Source: Euptelea pleiosperma (lineage: Eukaryota; Streptophyta; Magnoliopsida; Ranunculales; Eupteleaceae). From it: DNA of 64,000 nucleotides. Location of the stretch: assembly GCA_035048495.1 (NCBI GenBank), contig CM068546.1, positions 34,738,674 to 34,802,673 on the forward strand, given 5' to 3'. The position numbers and the translations under genes are program-made. The notes beneath the pieces were generated by a model, which was not told the origin of the DNA, made no database searches, and worked only from the letters and a program-made list of their open reading frames with translations. This document shows, in pieces, positions 23,301 through 33,428 of the stretch; within the stretch, counting starts at the first letter, position 1; each line of letters opens with the position of its first letter.

Positions 23301-25775
23301 ATTAATGCACTTGACTACTTTGATAATACAAAGGCCCTGCTTGGTTCAATGCAATGCACTCACTTGCCACAGTTTTGGGATTACAAGTGATTGGTTGGGG
23401 GGCATGCAAATGAGCTGGTGTGCAAGTGGTTGCCAAGCCCTTGCAAACTCTTTAAGAAAATGGATGCAAGCATGTGCAGCCCAAAAACTGTGGTAAGTGA
23501 CTGCAATCCAACTCACCGCACTTGCACCGGAGTTCAAATTGCATCCCAGTGCAGCAAACCAAACAGGGCCTTAGTTTGTATCAGTTTTAGACTGTAACTA
23601 ACAACTAATATCAATATAAAACAGATATAAGTAATTTAACAGTGGCGGATCCATGATCAGAAACCGTACCTTTCCTGAGATCCTATGCATCTCACCGAGA
23701 ATCGAAGCTAGTAACGAAGACTTCCCAGATCCAACGGTCCCAACGATTGCGGCAAGCTCTCCTTTCTTGATCTCCAAATCCAAACCTTTTAAAACTGATT
23801 CCCCACTTTCATCATCCCATCCAAACACTCCTCCCTTCACCTCCACAGCAATCCCATCACCACTACCCTCCTCTCTCTCCACCACTCCCTCCACCAATTC
23901 TCGACTAGTCATGAATCCATCCAACCTCCCAAGCGAGATCATCGCTTGCGATATCGAGATCAGAGCCTGCGGGAAGCTCCTGATTGGCTCCTGCAAGATC
24001 TTGAAGATTGATGTCGCTGTGAACACTGTACCAGTATCAAGTGGAAACCCCAACAAGATTGCTGTTCCGAATGTCAGCGTTGCTACGATTACGGGTGTGC
24101 TCCACAGGACAATTATGTTACCAGAGATCGAAAACAAGAACTTTGTCAGCCACGAAAACTCGGAGTCTCGGAAAGCTTGAATTCTGCTATTGAAGTGTTC
24201 CTCCCATGCTTGGAACTTGATCACACGCATGTAATTAAGCATCTCATTTGTCGCCTTCATCCTTGAATCACGCATTTTCATCAGATTGAATTGGTACCGG
24301 TTGTTCCGGCGGGTTCCAAAAATGACAAACACCATGACCCCAATAATCCCAACTAACGCTGAAAGCATTGCGACACCAAGGTAGACATAGAGGAGGGCTA
24401 ATGCGACTCCAACTTGCAATGGCATCAGCCAGACATAATGCAGCTGCAGCATCATATCGGAAAGCTGCTGAGCATCGACTGCCATGTAATTGACGATCTG
24501 GCCAACCCCGTGTGCCTGTCGGCTTGAGCTTGACAGCCTAAGACCCTTCCTGTATAAGGAGGTTATAAGAGTGGATCGAATGAGCATTCCAACCTTCTGA
24601 GACTGGAAATTGAATTGGTGGGCACACGAGACTTCAATGGATTTTGCAATCAGAAGGGCTAATACAAGGTAATAGCCTTCATAGGGGGAACTGCCCATCC
24701 CAGAGGTGAAATCAACGAACCCTTGTAGCAGGATTGGGCCCATGTACATAACGCATAGCCGCACGATTGCGAGAAAGGCAGTGAAGGCCAGGTCCTTCCA
24801 GAAGCACCGGAGCAATGTGGTTCGAACCGGGTTCTTCGATTTCTCCGCTGGCTTAGGAAAATTCGATTCAAAGAGCTCCGACATTCTCTCGGCTCTGTGA
24901 TCGGGTGCGAGGGACGGAATTTCATCCATCTTGAGAGGTGATTTGTAGCCCTTTTTCAACAAGGGATTCATCCAAAGCCACACAGCTCTTGAGAACAAGG
25001 AAGCTGAAGCATAACCAGTCACATTCGATTTGCTCAAAAGTGGTTCTTTTAATTTCGATTCTGACTCCAACCCTGATTCAGATTCTTGGGCTACCTTAAC
25101 CCCAGTCGATCCTCTAATGGCGATAAATAGAAGAATAGCTGATATCGGGAGAGTAATTAAGGAAAATATATCGTCAATTTTCAATTCAGGATTCGGGTTT
25201 TCTCTGGCAGAACTCAGCCGAATGATTGCAGAAACTGAGAACAAAGAAACAATAACAAAGTTCACAACCCAGTAAATTCGAAGCGAAATCGGATGAGTAA
25301 CAGCTTCGAATCTCTTCTCATGGACAATCAAAATCGTAATAGCTGCATAAGTTACTGCTTGAATTAACCGAAACAGGGCTTCGATCAGCTCCCATGGAGC
25401 TTGGGTTGTCTTAGTAAAGGCTAAAATGCAGAGGATTGTGTAAGAGATTGCTAACAGAGCTGTTAGAATCAGAGAGAGCTTAAACGAGAGAGTAGTACTT
25501 AGCTTAGCTCTGTTGTTTCTAATGAGGGGTTTGTTAATGGTGGAGCTCGGATGATCACGAGAACAAAGCTTTTGAATCGAAAACACAAGGAGGACGATCA
25601 AGAAGAGGAGATCGATGGAGGAGAACAGAGCTCGTTGAGGACATGGAGAGATGAAGATGAATCCCAGCCATTGAAATATTATTGAGAGGGAAGATGTGTT
25701 GTCTGAGGATTGAATAAGAGAACTTGAACATGAAAGAGATGTTATCAAAGAACCAGAGGAGGAAGACATGTTCAT
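17373..25775 (-). CDS. ABCC4: ABCC-type (MRP) transporter, ABCC4/ABCC14-like, 1510 aa, 11 exons
   Basis: Full-size ABC exporter of subfamily C; plant members move glutathione conjugates, folates and other organic anions, usually at the tonoplast. Exons in transcript order: 23670-25775, 21900-22220, 21716-21802, 20363-20995, 20024-20188, 19154-19448, 18745-18959, 18156-18461, 17984-18047, 17646-17885, 17373-17473. All are GT-AG and sum to 1511 codons with the stop. ATG 25775 (MNM) is the first in frame; ATG 25769 is equally possible. Order: hydrophobic TMD0 (about 1-220), TMD1, NBD1 with Walker [10 protein letters not shown] (679-687), signature LSGGQ (769-773) and Walker B IYLLDD; a polar Ser/Glu-rich linker (about 865-925); TMD2; NBD2 with Walker A GRTGSGKS (1302-1309), signature WSVGQRQ (1405-1411), Walker B VLFMDEA and switch His IAHRIP. 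The end EYANRSSGL is typical of plant ABCC4/14. No lesion is seen, so it should be functional. The choice between ABCC4 and ABCC14 and the substrate are inference. Confidence 0.96.
19637..19705. repeat. Dispersed repeat, copy 1 (ABCC intron 5)
   Basis: GCAGATCTGCTATGCAAAAA and GATGATCATAACCACTGATT match the copy at 22885-22955 in intron 1 of the same gene, in the same orientation. Confidence 0.65.
21025..21205 (+). pseudogene. RNase H domain remnant of a retroelement, antisense in ABCC intron 3
   Basis: The plus frame reads [20 protein letters not shown], then [20 protein letters not shown], then ESNAV. The SDSKLVV and HIYRESNAV motifs are those of the plant RNase H domain found at the end of LINE polymerases and in domesticated relatives. 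No other domain survives, so this is a short non-functional piece. It lies antisense to the ABCC gene in the intron between coding exons 3 and 4. Confidence 0.6.
21305..21440. mobile_element. GTATCC/GGATAC-rich transposon relic
   Basis: Contains GATACCCGGATACTTC, GTCGGATACTTCC, CCACACCGTGTCGGTCCCG and GTATCCGGGTAACATAG. It resembles the GTGTCGG relics at 5690 and 7735 and lies in ABCC intron 3. Confidence 0.4.
22885..22955. repeat. Dispersed repeat, copy 2 (ABCC intron 1)
   Basis: GGAGATCTGCTATGCCAAAA, then GATGATTGTAACCATCCATT, then CCATAGAC. This is the partner of 19637-19705 and probably a fragment of an unnamed transposon. Confidence 0.65.
23332..23571. mobile_element. Tourist-like MITE (AGGCCCTGCTTGG ends) in ABCC intron 1
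   Basis: Left end AGGCCCTGCTTGGTTCAATG, right end inverted CAAACCAAACAGGGCCT. The arms contain CAATGCACT/AGTGCAG and the inverted CACTTGC/GCAAGTG pairs. The ends resemble PIF/Harbinger MITEs, but a TWA duplication is not clear. A related, interrupted copy is at 57431-58842. Confidence 0.65.
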
Positions 25776-26894
25776 GCACAAACTTCACTCAGAAGAACCA
25801 AAGGTCTCTCCTTAATGCCTGCTTCTCATCCACCTTCCACTCTTATCTTGCTGGAAAAAAATCAAAAAATAAAATTTAGAGAAGAAACAAAAGACAGAGA
25901 CCAGCAATCTCATCTTCTAAATTACTGAAATGCAGAAACAAAGAACATAAAATAATTCATAATTTCTCAACCTCCATTGAAACAAATACAGGGGAATTAC
26001 CCCGAAACAAAAAAAAAAAATCCGGAAAATAGAAACAAAACTAAATTATGAACCCAGTTGGGAAAAAACATGAAAATTACCACAAAATACAGAAAAATCC
26101 ATAAACACAAACACAAAATACAGAAAAACTATTCAGAATAAAGAAAACCCAGATGGGTAAAAATCAAAACAAAACCAAATCACAAACCCAGTCGGCAAAA
26201 ATTTGTAAAATTCCCAGAAAATACAAAATTACTAAAAGAAAATTAAAAAAAAATCAATCGTCATCTGCTTTAGGAGACCTTTTCTCATTACAGAATCAGG
26301 CTAAAACGCAGTACAATATAAAGGCTCAAATTGAAAAGGTAGAAGCACTCCAATACTTTTCAGATCTCTTTACGTTGTCATCTTTATTCATTTGATCCCG
26401 GAGATAAAAAAGAATACAAAAACTAAAATGGCAAATAAGAACAGGGCTCCAAAAAAAGGTAAAACAGCTCCTAAACGATATAAAAGCTGATAAATTAAAG
26501 CTTCCAACAACAAAACATAAATTAACAGGAAAATTTTCTGAAACCACGAAATTTTTGGACAAAATGATCTATAAAAGGAATGAGTTCTAAATCAAAAAAA
26601 CCAAGAAAAATACTAAAAATATAAGAACTTGTGAGCTTTTAGGATGGAAATTTAAAAGAAAAAAAGCTCTCAGAAGCGAGAAAACAACTCTGCTAAACAA
26701 AACAAGACCATTAAAACACCCAAAAAAATCCGAAAACAATGAAAAACAAAGAAGACCCAGCTGACAAAACAATCAAAACCAGAAACCCATCAAGAGAACA
26801 TTTGTTTTACCTCTAAGAAAACTTGAAACAGAGATGAAGTTCGAAAAACTTCGCATGAAACTTAACTTGAACCAGAGCTTCGTTACTATATAAA
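25776..26894 (-). promoter_or_regulatory. Probable leader intron and core promoter of the ABCC gene
   Basis: On the minus strand, a donor AGAG|GTAAAACA at 26811/26810 and an acceptor TTTCCAG|CAAG at 25851/25850 bound a T-rich 960-bp stretch typical of a 5' UTR intron. The downstream leader is 25776-25850. A TATA-like CTTTATATAG (26886-26895) stands about 75 bp before the donor, so transcription may start near 26860. This comes from signals alone. Confidence 0.45.
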
Positions 26895-26970
26895 GATCTA
26901 TAATTTTAATAAACTTTTAAGCAAATTGAAGAAAAAATCGAAGACGTGGAGAAGGGGTAGCCACCTTTCG

Positions 26971-27000
<30 letters not shown>
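26971..27000. repeat. (GA)n microsatellite upstream of the ABCC gene
   Basis: Fourteen or so GA units, CT on the minus strand, followed by GGGAGGGAGGGG. CT-rich tracts are common around plant transcription starts and bind GAGA-type factors. It lies about 80-110 bp upstream of the TATA-like box. Confidence 0.85.
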
Positions 27001-27005
<5 letters not shown>

Positions 27006-27375
27006 AGGGGTGAAGTCTGTGAAGATCTTTGACGGCTCAAAGTCCGAATAAATAGAAGGGTCAGAGAGCTTGTCTTGGTATGTATCAATGGAGTAATTAC
27101 GAGGACGACACAATTGGTTATTTATTTACGAAATTGCCACGTATACTTCATACGTAGACTTCGGAGATGTCCATTAAAACAGTATACCAAATCAGGGGTG
27201 TCAATTTGTACCCGTTTAACGGAATACAAACCGAAAAACTCGGTTCTGGTTCCACGTTTATATGAACCGACTAAATAAGAACCGGCACCTTAATCGAACC
27301 GATAATTCTGGATAGTTTCATATTAGAACCGAACCGATATATTTATCATATTATCAAGATTGGAACCGATGTACC

Positions 27376-27873
27376 CAGGGTCGTCTCGATACAAGTTGAG
27401 GCCTAGGGCGAAAACTCTATATAAGGCGTTTTTTATATTTAATATATTAATATATATGGTATTAGTTAAAAAATTAAACTCCATATTATTGAAAATCTTT
27501 ATATAAAAATTATTCTTGGTAATCAAAAACTACGGAAAAAAAAATTTATATGCAGAGGATTCCCGGTGTAGTCGATGCAGAGGACTCTCGTGGCCCTACA
27601 TAGATCAATTTTGGGCCCACTTATTGGTGGATAAACACACTAAAAATTAGCTTGATTGATGATTTCTAGCCATTGAATTTACTACCCCAAAAACATGCTT
27701 AAATCCAACGGCTAGAATCATGTCCTAAAATCTATAGCTATATATAATCAATCAGGTTGATTTTTGGTTGGCATATCCAATAAGGGGTGGGTTAAAAATC
27801 CATTTGGTTAGTGGGATCTGGGCTAGGGGCCTTAAGTGACCCCCTTAATGGCCTTAAGGTAGAACCGGCCCTG
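27376..27873. mobile_element. hAT-type element with 8-bp TSD, nested
   Basis: Starts CAGGGTCGTC and ends ACCGGCCCTG, inverted to CAGGGCCGGT. GATGTACC (27368-27375) and GATGTATC (27874-27881) are an 8-bp TSD with one mismatch, as for hAT transposases. It is non-coding and inserted in the AGGGGTGTCAA element. Confidence 0.75.
27590..27835. mobile_element. P2/P3-like palindrome nested in the hAT element
   Basis: Arms TTTTGGGCCCACTTATTGG and TTGATTGATGATTTCTAGCC pair with TCAATCAGGTTGATTTTTGG and AAGGGGTGGGTTAAAAATCC. This makes a third nesting level. Confidence 0.6.
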
Positions 27874-28074
27874 GATGTATCTGAAATCGGAATTGAATGG
27901 AACCAAATAATTGGTTCCAAGTCCGGATTCATCATTTTGAGAACCGGAACTGATAGAAATTGGAAGAGATAAGAATCAACAATATTGGTTCCGGTTATGA
28001 GCACCTTATGACCCGACCTGTCGACACCCCTACAGCAAATGGAGTTTGCTGAAAATTCCTAGCCACGGGTGTAC

Positions 28075-28390
28075 CCACAGCAACACTACGTAACTGGGTT
28101 TTGTAGGAGGTCCAGCTATGATCGGGTTCTACAGAAAGTGACCCCTCCCCAAAATGTCACCTGGCACACCCTTTTAGGCCCACTGACCCATGAATGTTTC
28201 ATATCCCTATAGCGGACCTAGAACAAAAATCAACATGATTGATGAGTTATAGCCATTGGATTTGAGAGAGCAGCTAAAATCTACTGCTAGAAATAACCAA
28301 TCACACCGATTTTTGTGTGGGCTAAACATTCATGGGTCAGTGGGCCTGAAAGAGTGTCATGTTACATTTTACGGATGGGTCATATTAAAC
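28075..28390. mobile_element. P2 palindromic MITE
   Basis: Left arm AATGTCACCTGGCACACCC, then GGCCCACTGACCCATGAATG. Right arm is the inverse AACATTCATGGGTCAGTGGG, then GTGTCATGTTACATTTT. Central TTGATGAGTTATAGCCATTG pairs with AGAAATAACCAATCAC. Confidence 0.7.
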
Positions 28391-28723
28391 TTTGTAAAGG
28401 ATCCGGTCTCATAGTTAGTAATACGACATAACAGCAAAGGTTCGGAACGGGGAAAATCCAAGTTTAATTTGGTTTCAGGATATAAAAATTCAGTTATTGT
28501 TGGAATGTTATATTCGTTTAGTCTTAAAAAACCTAAATTTTACGGATTAATACAAAATTCGTGTATTAAAAGAGAATAATACACATTTTTTATCCGTTTA
28601 ATCTTAAAATTGTGTTTTTTTTATTTTAAATTTAATACGGCCGAAAATGGAAATTGTGCGTATTAAACGCCAACTTACTAACAAGGTCCGGTCCTACAGT
28701 CCTACTATACCTTGAGTCCCAAG

Positions 28724-28725
<2 letters not shown>

Positions 28726-28758
<33 letters not shown>
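28726..28758. repeat. (AT)n microsatellite
   Basis: Uninterrupted AT dinucleotides of about 33 bp. The stretch between 28391 and 28910 otherwise shows only AT-rich intergenic DNA. Confidence 0.9.
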
Positions 28759-28760
<2 letters not shown>

Positions 28761-29099
28761 TATATGTCTTTTTCAACTACCCGAATAAGTCTCTGTGCAA
28801 AATCAATGTTACTAGTTGAACCTATCATCTAGTTACAGTTCCAAACATCTACAGCCATGCGTTGTATATGAAATAGCAAAAATAATGTAGAAGCACGCCA
28901 ATTTTGACCATTGATCCTGCATGGATGCCCTAAATGTCATTCTCGTAATGAAAAATGGTCGAATCCAATAGCTTATATTCACTTTGACAACAAAATTCTG
29001 CTATCCATGGGCCCCAAGAATGTGTCATGTAGCAATTTTTGGCGTAAGGGGTATCCAGGAAAGGTTGTACAGTATTCACCCATCCGATTCAAAAATTAG

Positions 29100-29470
29100 A
29101 TCATCTCGCCCGAGATCACTGTTTCCTAAAGAAGTCTCACATTGTCTTGAGCGAGATGCGCCGATTCCGTTCAATCCCGAGACTTCGAAAGGTGACTTTT
29201 TTTTTTCACCTTCAACCAGCATTTGACAAAATAAGCCTTCCAACAAAGCTGTCCTTGTATATAATTTCAAATAATAAAGTGGGAAATGGGAGGGGTATTT
29301 CTGTCAAGTACAAAAATGTTATCCAAGGATGAAAGTCTCGGGGATCCGAGGCTGAGTCGGTGGGCTCCGATCCAGAACGGGATCGGCTCATCTCGCTCGA
29401 GACAGAGCCTAGTTTGGATCGGATCGGTGGGCTCCCATCCCGACCGGATCGTGGAAAGTCAATGCCAATT
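29100..29470. repeat. GGATCGG/GAGACTTCG-rich dispersed repeat
   Basis: Two clusters hold CTCGCCCGAGATC, GAGCGAGATGCGCCGATTCC, GGATCGGCTCATCTCGCTCG and GGATCGGATCGGTGGGCTCC. They look like remnants of one GC-richer transposon that recurs at 29740-29875. Confidence 0.45.
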
Positions 29471-29739
29471 GATCTTGAATATCAAATTGATGAGTCATTT
29501 CTTATGTGGGCCATAGCTTAAAACTTGTACCTACTTCTTTCTAAATACATTGAACACACTTATTTTTCCGGACTCACACTTTGACTTAAGACCAATCACG
29601 CAGTACAATTAATTCCCATGCTCCTTTGAAAACTCGTGGCAGAAATTTAGATTTCCCACGTAAGATTCATGATGTAGTGCATTACAGTGAGTAGAGTTAT
29701 TGACCGGGGCAGTCAGCAAAGTTATTGACCACCTATAAT

Positions 29740-29875
29740 CATAGTTCAAAGTCTCGGCCGATCCCAGTCTGGATCGGGGCGAGTTGGCCGATTCCAGTCT
29801 GGATCCAGCCTCGGATCTGGATCGGGATCGGAGCCACCGATCCAGCCTCCGATACCGAGTCTTTCAACCATGCCT
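29740..29875. mobile_element. Small MITE with CATAGTTCAAAGTCTCGG ends
   Basis: Left end CATAGTTCAAAGTCTCGGCC, right end inverse ACCGAGTCTTTCAACCATG. The interior repeats CTGGATCGGG and CCGATCCAGCCTC. About 135 bp, non-coding. Confidence 0.6.
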
Positions 29876-29889
29876 ACAATATGAGTCAC

Positions 29890-30062
29890 GAATTCCCTGG
29901 CCCCAATACACATCGAAAATTAGTTTGACTGGTGATTTCGGAGCGTTAGTTTTCATGAGTTGATTTTTAACCGAGGAATTTTAGCATTATTGACCATTAT
30001 TTGGGGTACAAAGATCCAAAGGTTTGAAATCAATAATCAGGCTGATTTTTGGATGTAGGTCT
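29890..30062. mobile_element. P1 fragment (central part)
   Basis: TTGACTGGTGATTTCGGAGC, TTTTTAACCGAGGAATTTTA, TTGACCATTATTTGGGGTAC and AATCAATAATCAGGCTGATT are P1 centre motifs. Both termini are gone. Confidence 0.6.
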
Positions 30063-30290
30063 ACTTAGGAATTGGTTTACTTTATTTAATTGCTTTCTAG
30101 TTAATTTAGAACTTGGTTCATCTCAAAGGTTCTATTATTGTGGTATCAGAGCAATCGATAATCGATCTTCACCATGTCCTTGTACAACGACGCTCCAACT
30201 CCCACCGCTAATGAAATCCTCCAACTCTGCAGTAAGAAATTCGCGACTCGTGTTGCCCACTTAAGCAGGTACCTATAAATTAACTAGTCT
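30063..30290 (+). mobile_element. LTR-retrotransposon fragment with tRNA-Met primer site
   Basis: TGGTATCAGAGC (30141-30152) is the plant primer-binding site complementary to initiator tRNA-Met. It follows an AT-rich stretch ending TCTATTATTG, as an LTR end would. An ATG 22 bases later opens a 34-codon frame (30174-30278, MSLYNDAPTPTANEILQL) placed like a gag start. Nothing further of gag-pol remains. Confidence 0.6.
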
Positions 30291-31085
30291 TTTAAACTAC
30301 CATTTAGGTTGAAACTTTCTTATTTTGCCACTTCTTTCAAAAAGGCCCCTACAGTCACATGTGGCCAACGTAAGCACCCAAAACTTGGGTTGCGAGAAGA
30401 CGTTTACTTAGGGACCTATTGGTTGTTCATTAAATAAAAAAACATAAAATGCTCTGACTTCTTTTGTACCAACATAAATAGTTCATTACATATCTTTTCC
30501 ACGTACCATTAAAAAGTTATAAATCATTGAACAAGTCTTATTAAACTACTTAATTACTTTCCATGCCACTAATAGTATTTTTAATACATCTCATTCGTTA
30601 TCACTAAATTATTTTCAATGTCATTTTATCTATAATAAAATAATCCCTTTTGACCACTTAATTTCTTCACATGCCATTTTTTAAATTGTTCTCTAAGTTA
30701 AAACTTTCTTATTTGCAACTTTGAAAAACAAAAATAAAAAGCCCCTACGGTTACTCACGTGCAATGCAGTCTATCAGTTGATATTTTAAAGCCAAAACTT
30801 GGGTATGCCACACGACCTTCAATTAGGCATATTATTGAGGAAATTGCCCAAGCGTGGGAATTTTTTTTATCCCAACTCATTTCATCAAACCCCATGGCCA
30901 AATTTGACTTTTCAAACTTCGTTTTTTATTTATTTCTAATGCGCCTAGAGTTGCCACAATTTTCAGATTCACCCCTCTAAACTAATATTTCCCAACTGCC
31001 CTTAGAGCTAAAACTTACCTATTTTGCCCTAATTTCTAAAAAGCCCCCACACATCATGCACTCCATGGAATGTGAAAGTCAAGGT
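30291..31085. other. Intergenic DNA, no recognised feature
   Basis: AT-rich sequence with a loose internal repetition (AAAGCCCCTACAGTCACATG at 30344 and AAGCCCCTACGGTTACTCAC at 30738, each followed by GTG...AAAACTTGGGT). This suggests an old duplication about 395 bp apart. Confidence 0.4.
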
Positions 31086-31087
31086 CT

Positions 31088-31430
31088 CAGCAAAGTTGTT
31101 GATCAAATTCGATATAAACCACATGGCATATTCACAGAGATTTATGACCGTATGGACGTTTGGACCAATCCTAAATGGACATCCAGACAAAAAAACAGCA
31201 TGATTAGTGATTTCTAAGCTTTGGATGGATTCACTTTCAAGCGTTGATTTTAACCGTGGAATTTGAACATTATCGACCATTATTTGGGGTACAAACCACT
31301 AATCAAGCAGAGTTTTGGGTTTGTAGGTCCACTGAGGGATTGGCCAAACAACCATATGGTCAACATCCTCTGAGAGTGTGCCACTTGGTTCATATTGTAA
31401 ACATGTTGACCAGCACTGATCAACAAAGTT
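31088..31430. mobile_element. P1 palindromic MITE, GATCAACAAAGTT-ended variant
   Basis: Ends CAAAGTTGTTGATCAAATTC and inverse CACTGATCAACAAAGTTCT. Arms have ATGACCGTATGGACGTTTGG and GATTGGCCAAACAACCATAT. The terminal motif differs from GAGTAAAACTT copies and defines a variant. Confidence 0.75.
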
Positions 31431-31611
31431 CTAATCTTAAATAGTCACTAGTAGGTCGTACGAGCATTGCAAACGAGTGATTGTAGGGGATATTTTGCGA
31501 AAGTGAAAAATATGAGAGTGATTGCATGATAAGTAATTTAGTGATAATGAAGAGCTATATCCAAAATATAATCATAGACAAAGAAGTAATTGATGACAAT
31601 TAACGGACCAT

Positions 31612-31921
31612 AATATGAACCATGTGGCACACTTTTAGATACCTTTGATGTTTGGCTCATCCTTAGATGGACCTAAAGACTAAAAGCAACCTACTTAGTA
31701 ATTTCGAATCTTTTGATCTATTTACCGCAAATAATGCTCAAGTCCCGCTCTTAAAAACAAACACAAAAAAGATTCCAATCAACCGATAGAGATCACTAAC
31801 CCAGCTAATTTTTTGTCTGTATGTACACCTAATGATGGGCCAAACATTGATCCATACGGTTAGTGGTCACTAAAAGTGTGCTAAGTTACTCATACTTTGT
31901 CCGTCGTTCATAAAGTTTTAC
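31612..31921. mobile_element. Degenerate P1 palindromic MITE
   Basis: Left arm ATATGAACCATGTGGCACAC, right arm CAAACATTGATCCATACGGT then CATAAAGTTTTACTT, the eroded GTTTTACTC terminus. Confidence 0.65.
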
Positions 31922-32387
31922 TTACTTTTTTGAAAGCAAAATATTTGTTGTTTTGATGGAAGGGAGAATTTAATAAACGTTGTTTTTTTTCCTTTATGAT
32001 AAGAGGTTCATTTAATGAACCAATAGGTTGTCTACCCAACTATTGTAGGTGCCCATTTTTTTTTATGGGCCGGGCTGGGGTCCCCTTTTTTCTGACCCCT
32101 TTTCCAAGAATCCAACGGTTGTCGATGTCGAGCTGGCATCACTTTTTCACTTATTTCAGTGTTGACAACGACCGTGCTCGATCGTGGATTTCACAACGCA
32201 CCATACAAGCAAGTGGAACACTCTAAGTGGACGATGACCATATGGATGTTTGGCCAGTGCCTCGGTAGTGAACCTTCAAACCAAAAATCAACCTGATCAG
32301 TGATTTACAAACTTTTTGGATCTTTTCACCCAAATAACGCTGAATAATGCTCAAATTCCTACTGTTAAAATCAACCTATGAAAATGA

Positions 32388-32914
32388 GGCCTTGTTTGAT
32401 TGCATGGAAAATTTTCTGAGAAAATACATTTGGGATATGCCTTATTTTTTTTTTTTTTTGTAGTACCCATCATGGGAGGGCCCCACGGATTAGCATGTAA
32501 AACCTACACAGACCCGGTCAAGCCGGTTAAAGGGGATTTCTACTCCTGCCACACTGCTCAAAGGAGGAAATCCACCTGTGTGGGTTTTGACCCCACGACC
32601 TCTCAAAAGAGGTGGATACACACCAACCATTTGAGCTGCCATATTGGGTGTATCTGGGATATGTCTTAAATGGCTGATTGATTGCAACTGAAAACACATA
32701 TTTTACTCGGGTGAGAAAATAAAGTTGCATTTTCAGACAGAAATAAATTCTTACCTATTTGGATGGAAATGAATTCCAGGCTTAGTAGGAAAATTATCTA
32801 GATTTAATGGCTTGTTAGGAAAAATTATACAGATTTATACTGGCTATCAAACAATGGACAATTGTATTTTTCTAAGGAAAATGCAATTTTCCCACTTGGT
32901 AATCAAACACGGCC
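32388..32914. mobile_element. Tourist/Harbinger-like MITE nested in P1, itself interrupted
   Basis: Ends GGCCTTGTTTGATTGC and inverse TAATCAAACACGGCC. Flanking TGA (32385-32387) and TAA (32915-32917) fit a diverged 3-bp TWA-type duplication. The interior includes GGAAAATTTTC and its inverse, and a SINE at 32445-32655. Confidence 0.65.
32445..32655 (-). mobile_element. tRNA-derived SINE with 13-bp TSD
   Basis: On the minus strand, TGGCAGCTCAAATGGTTGG fits a pol III A box and GGGGTCAAAACCC fits a B box. The body runs to a poly(A) tail (the T15 at 32445-32459). GGGATATGCCTTA (32432-32444) and GGGATATGTCTTA (32656-32668) are a 13-bp target duplication with one mismatch, as LINE machinery makes. 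About 210 bp. It is the youngest of three nested layers. Confidence 0.82.
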
Positions 32915-33084
32915 TAACGTCAATCTTAGAAATCACTAATCATGTTGTATTTTGTTTACAGATTCACAGAGTGACTGGCCAAACATCCATGCGGCTCAGC
33001 GTCCACTAAGAGTATGCCATGCTGTGACAGAAGTTTACTCTTATTAGGGCTCATTTATAACGTTGGTGGACGCAGAAAACCACA

Positions 33085-33428
33085 GCCCACATTACGAGCC
33101 ATGTGGCAGACTTTTGGTGGACGATGTCTGTTTGACCAATCACCAGGTGAACCTACAAAACAAAATTAACCTGGTCAATGATTTCTAAGCATTGAATTGA
33201 AGTTATTTTCTTGGGTTTAATTTAACCGTAGGGATTTGAACATTATTGAGCTTTATTTGGGTACAAAGCTCCAATGGTTGTAAATCACTAATAGGCTGAT
33301 TTTTTTGTTTGCGAGTCCAAAGAGCCAAACATCCATACGGTCACCGTCAACTAAGAATGTCCCACGTGGCCCGTAATGTGGGTACGGCCACCGTCAACTA
33401 AGAATGTCCTACGTGGCCCCTAATGTGG
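33085..33428. mobile_element. P1 palindromic MITE with a duplicated right end
   Basis: Left arm CACATTACGAGCCATGTGGC; right arm AGCCAAACATCCATACGGTC. The segment CCACCGTCAACTAAGAATGTCC plus ACGTGGCCC and TAATGTGGG occurs twice in a row (about 33341-33428), so the right end was duplicated. Confidence 0.7.

Larger units (their letters stand above)
27194..28031. mobile_element. AGGGGTGTCAA-ended MITE, split by a hAT insertion
   Basis: Left end AGGGGTGTCAATTTGTACCC, right end GTCGACACCCCT. The two halves carry GAACCGG/CCGGTTC motifs typical of this widespread plant repeat. The halves are separated by 27376-27873. Related left ends occur at 42779 and 49024. Confidence 0.7.
32205..33045. mobile_element. 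P1 palindromic MITE interrupted by a nested insertion
   Basis: Left half: AAGTGGAACACTCTAAGTGG, ACCATATGGATGTTTGGCCA, ending AACCTATGAAAATGA (32387). Right half: CTTAGAAATCACTAATCATG, CTGGCCAAACATCCATGCGG, ending TGACAGAAGTTTACTC. The halves join at the same motif where intact copies read AAAATGACTTCAATCC, so 32388-32914 is an insertion. Confidence 0.8.

Noticed and set aside
23653..24180. 175-codon plus-strand open frame
   Set aside because: Exact antisense shadow of ABCC exon 1.
25776..25781. Upstream extension of the ABCC protein to 25781
   Set aside because: The codon there is TTG; the first in-frame ATG is at 25775.
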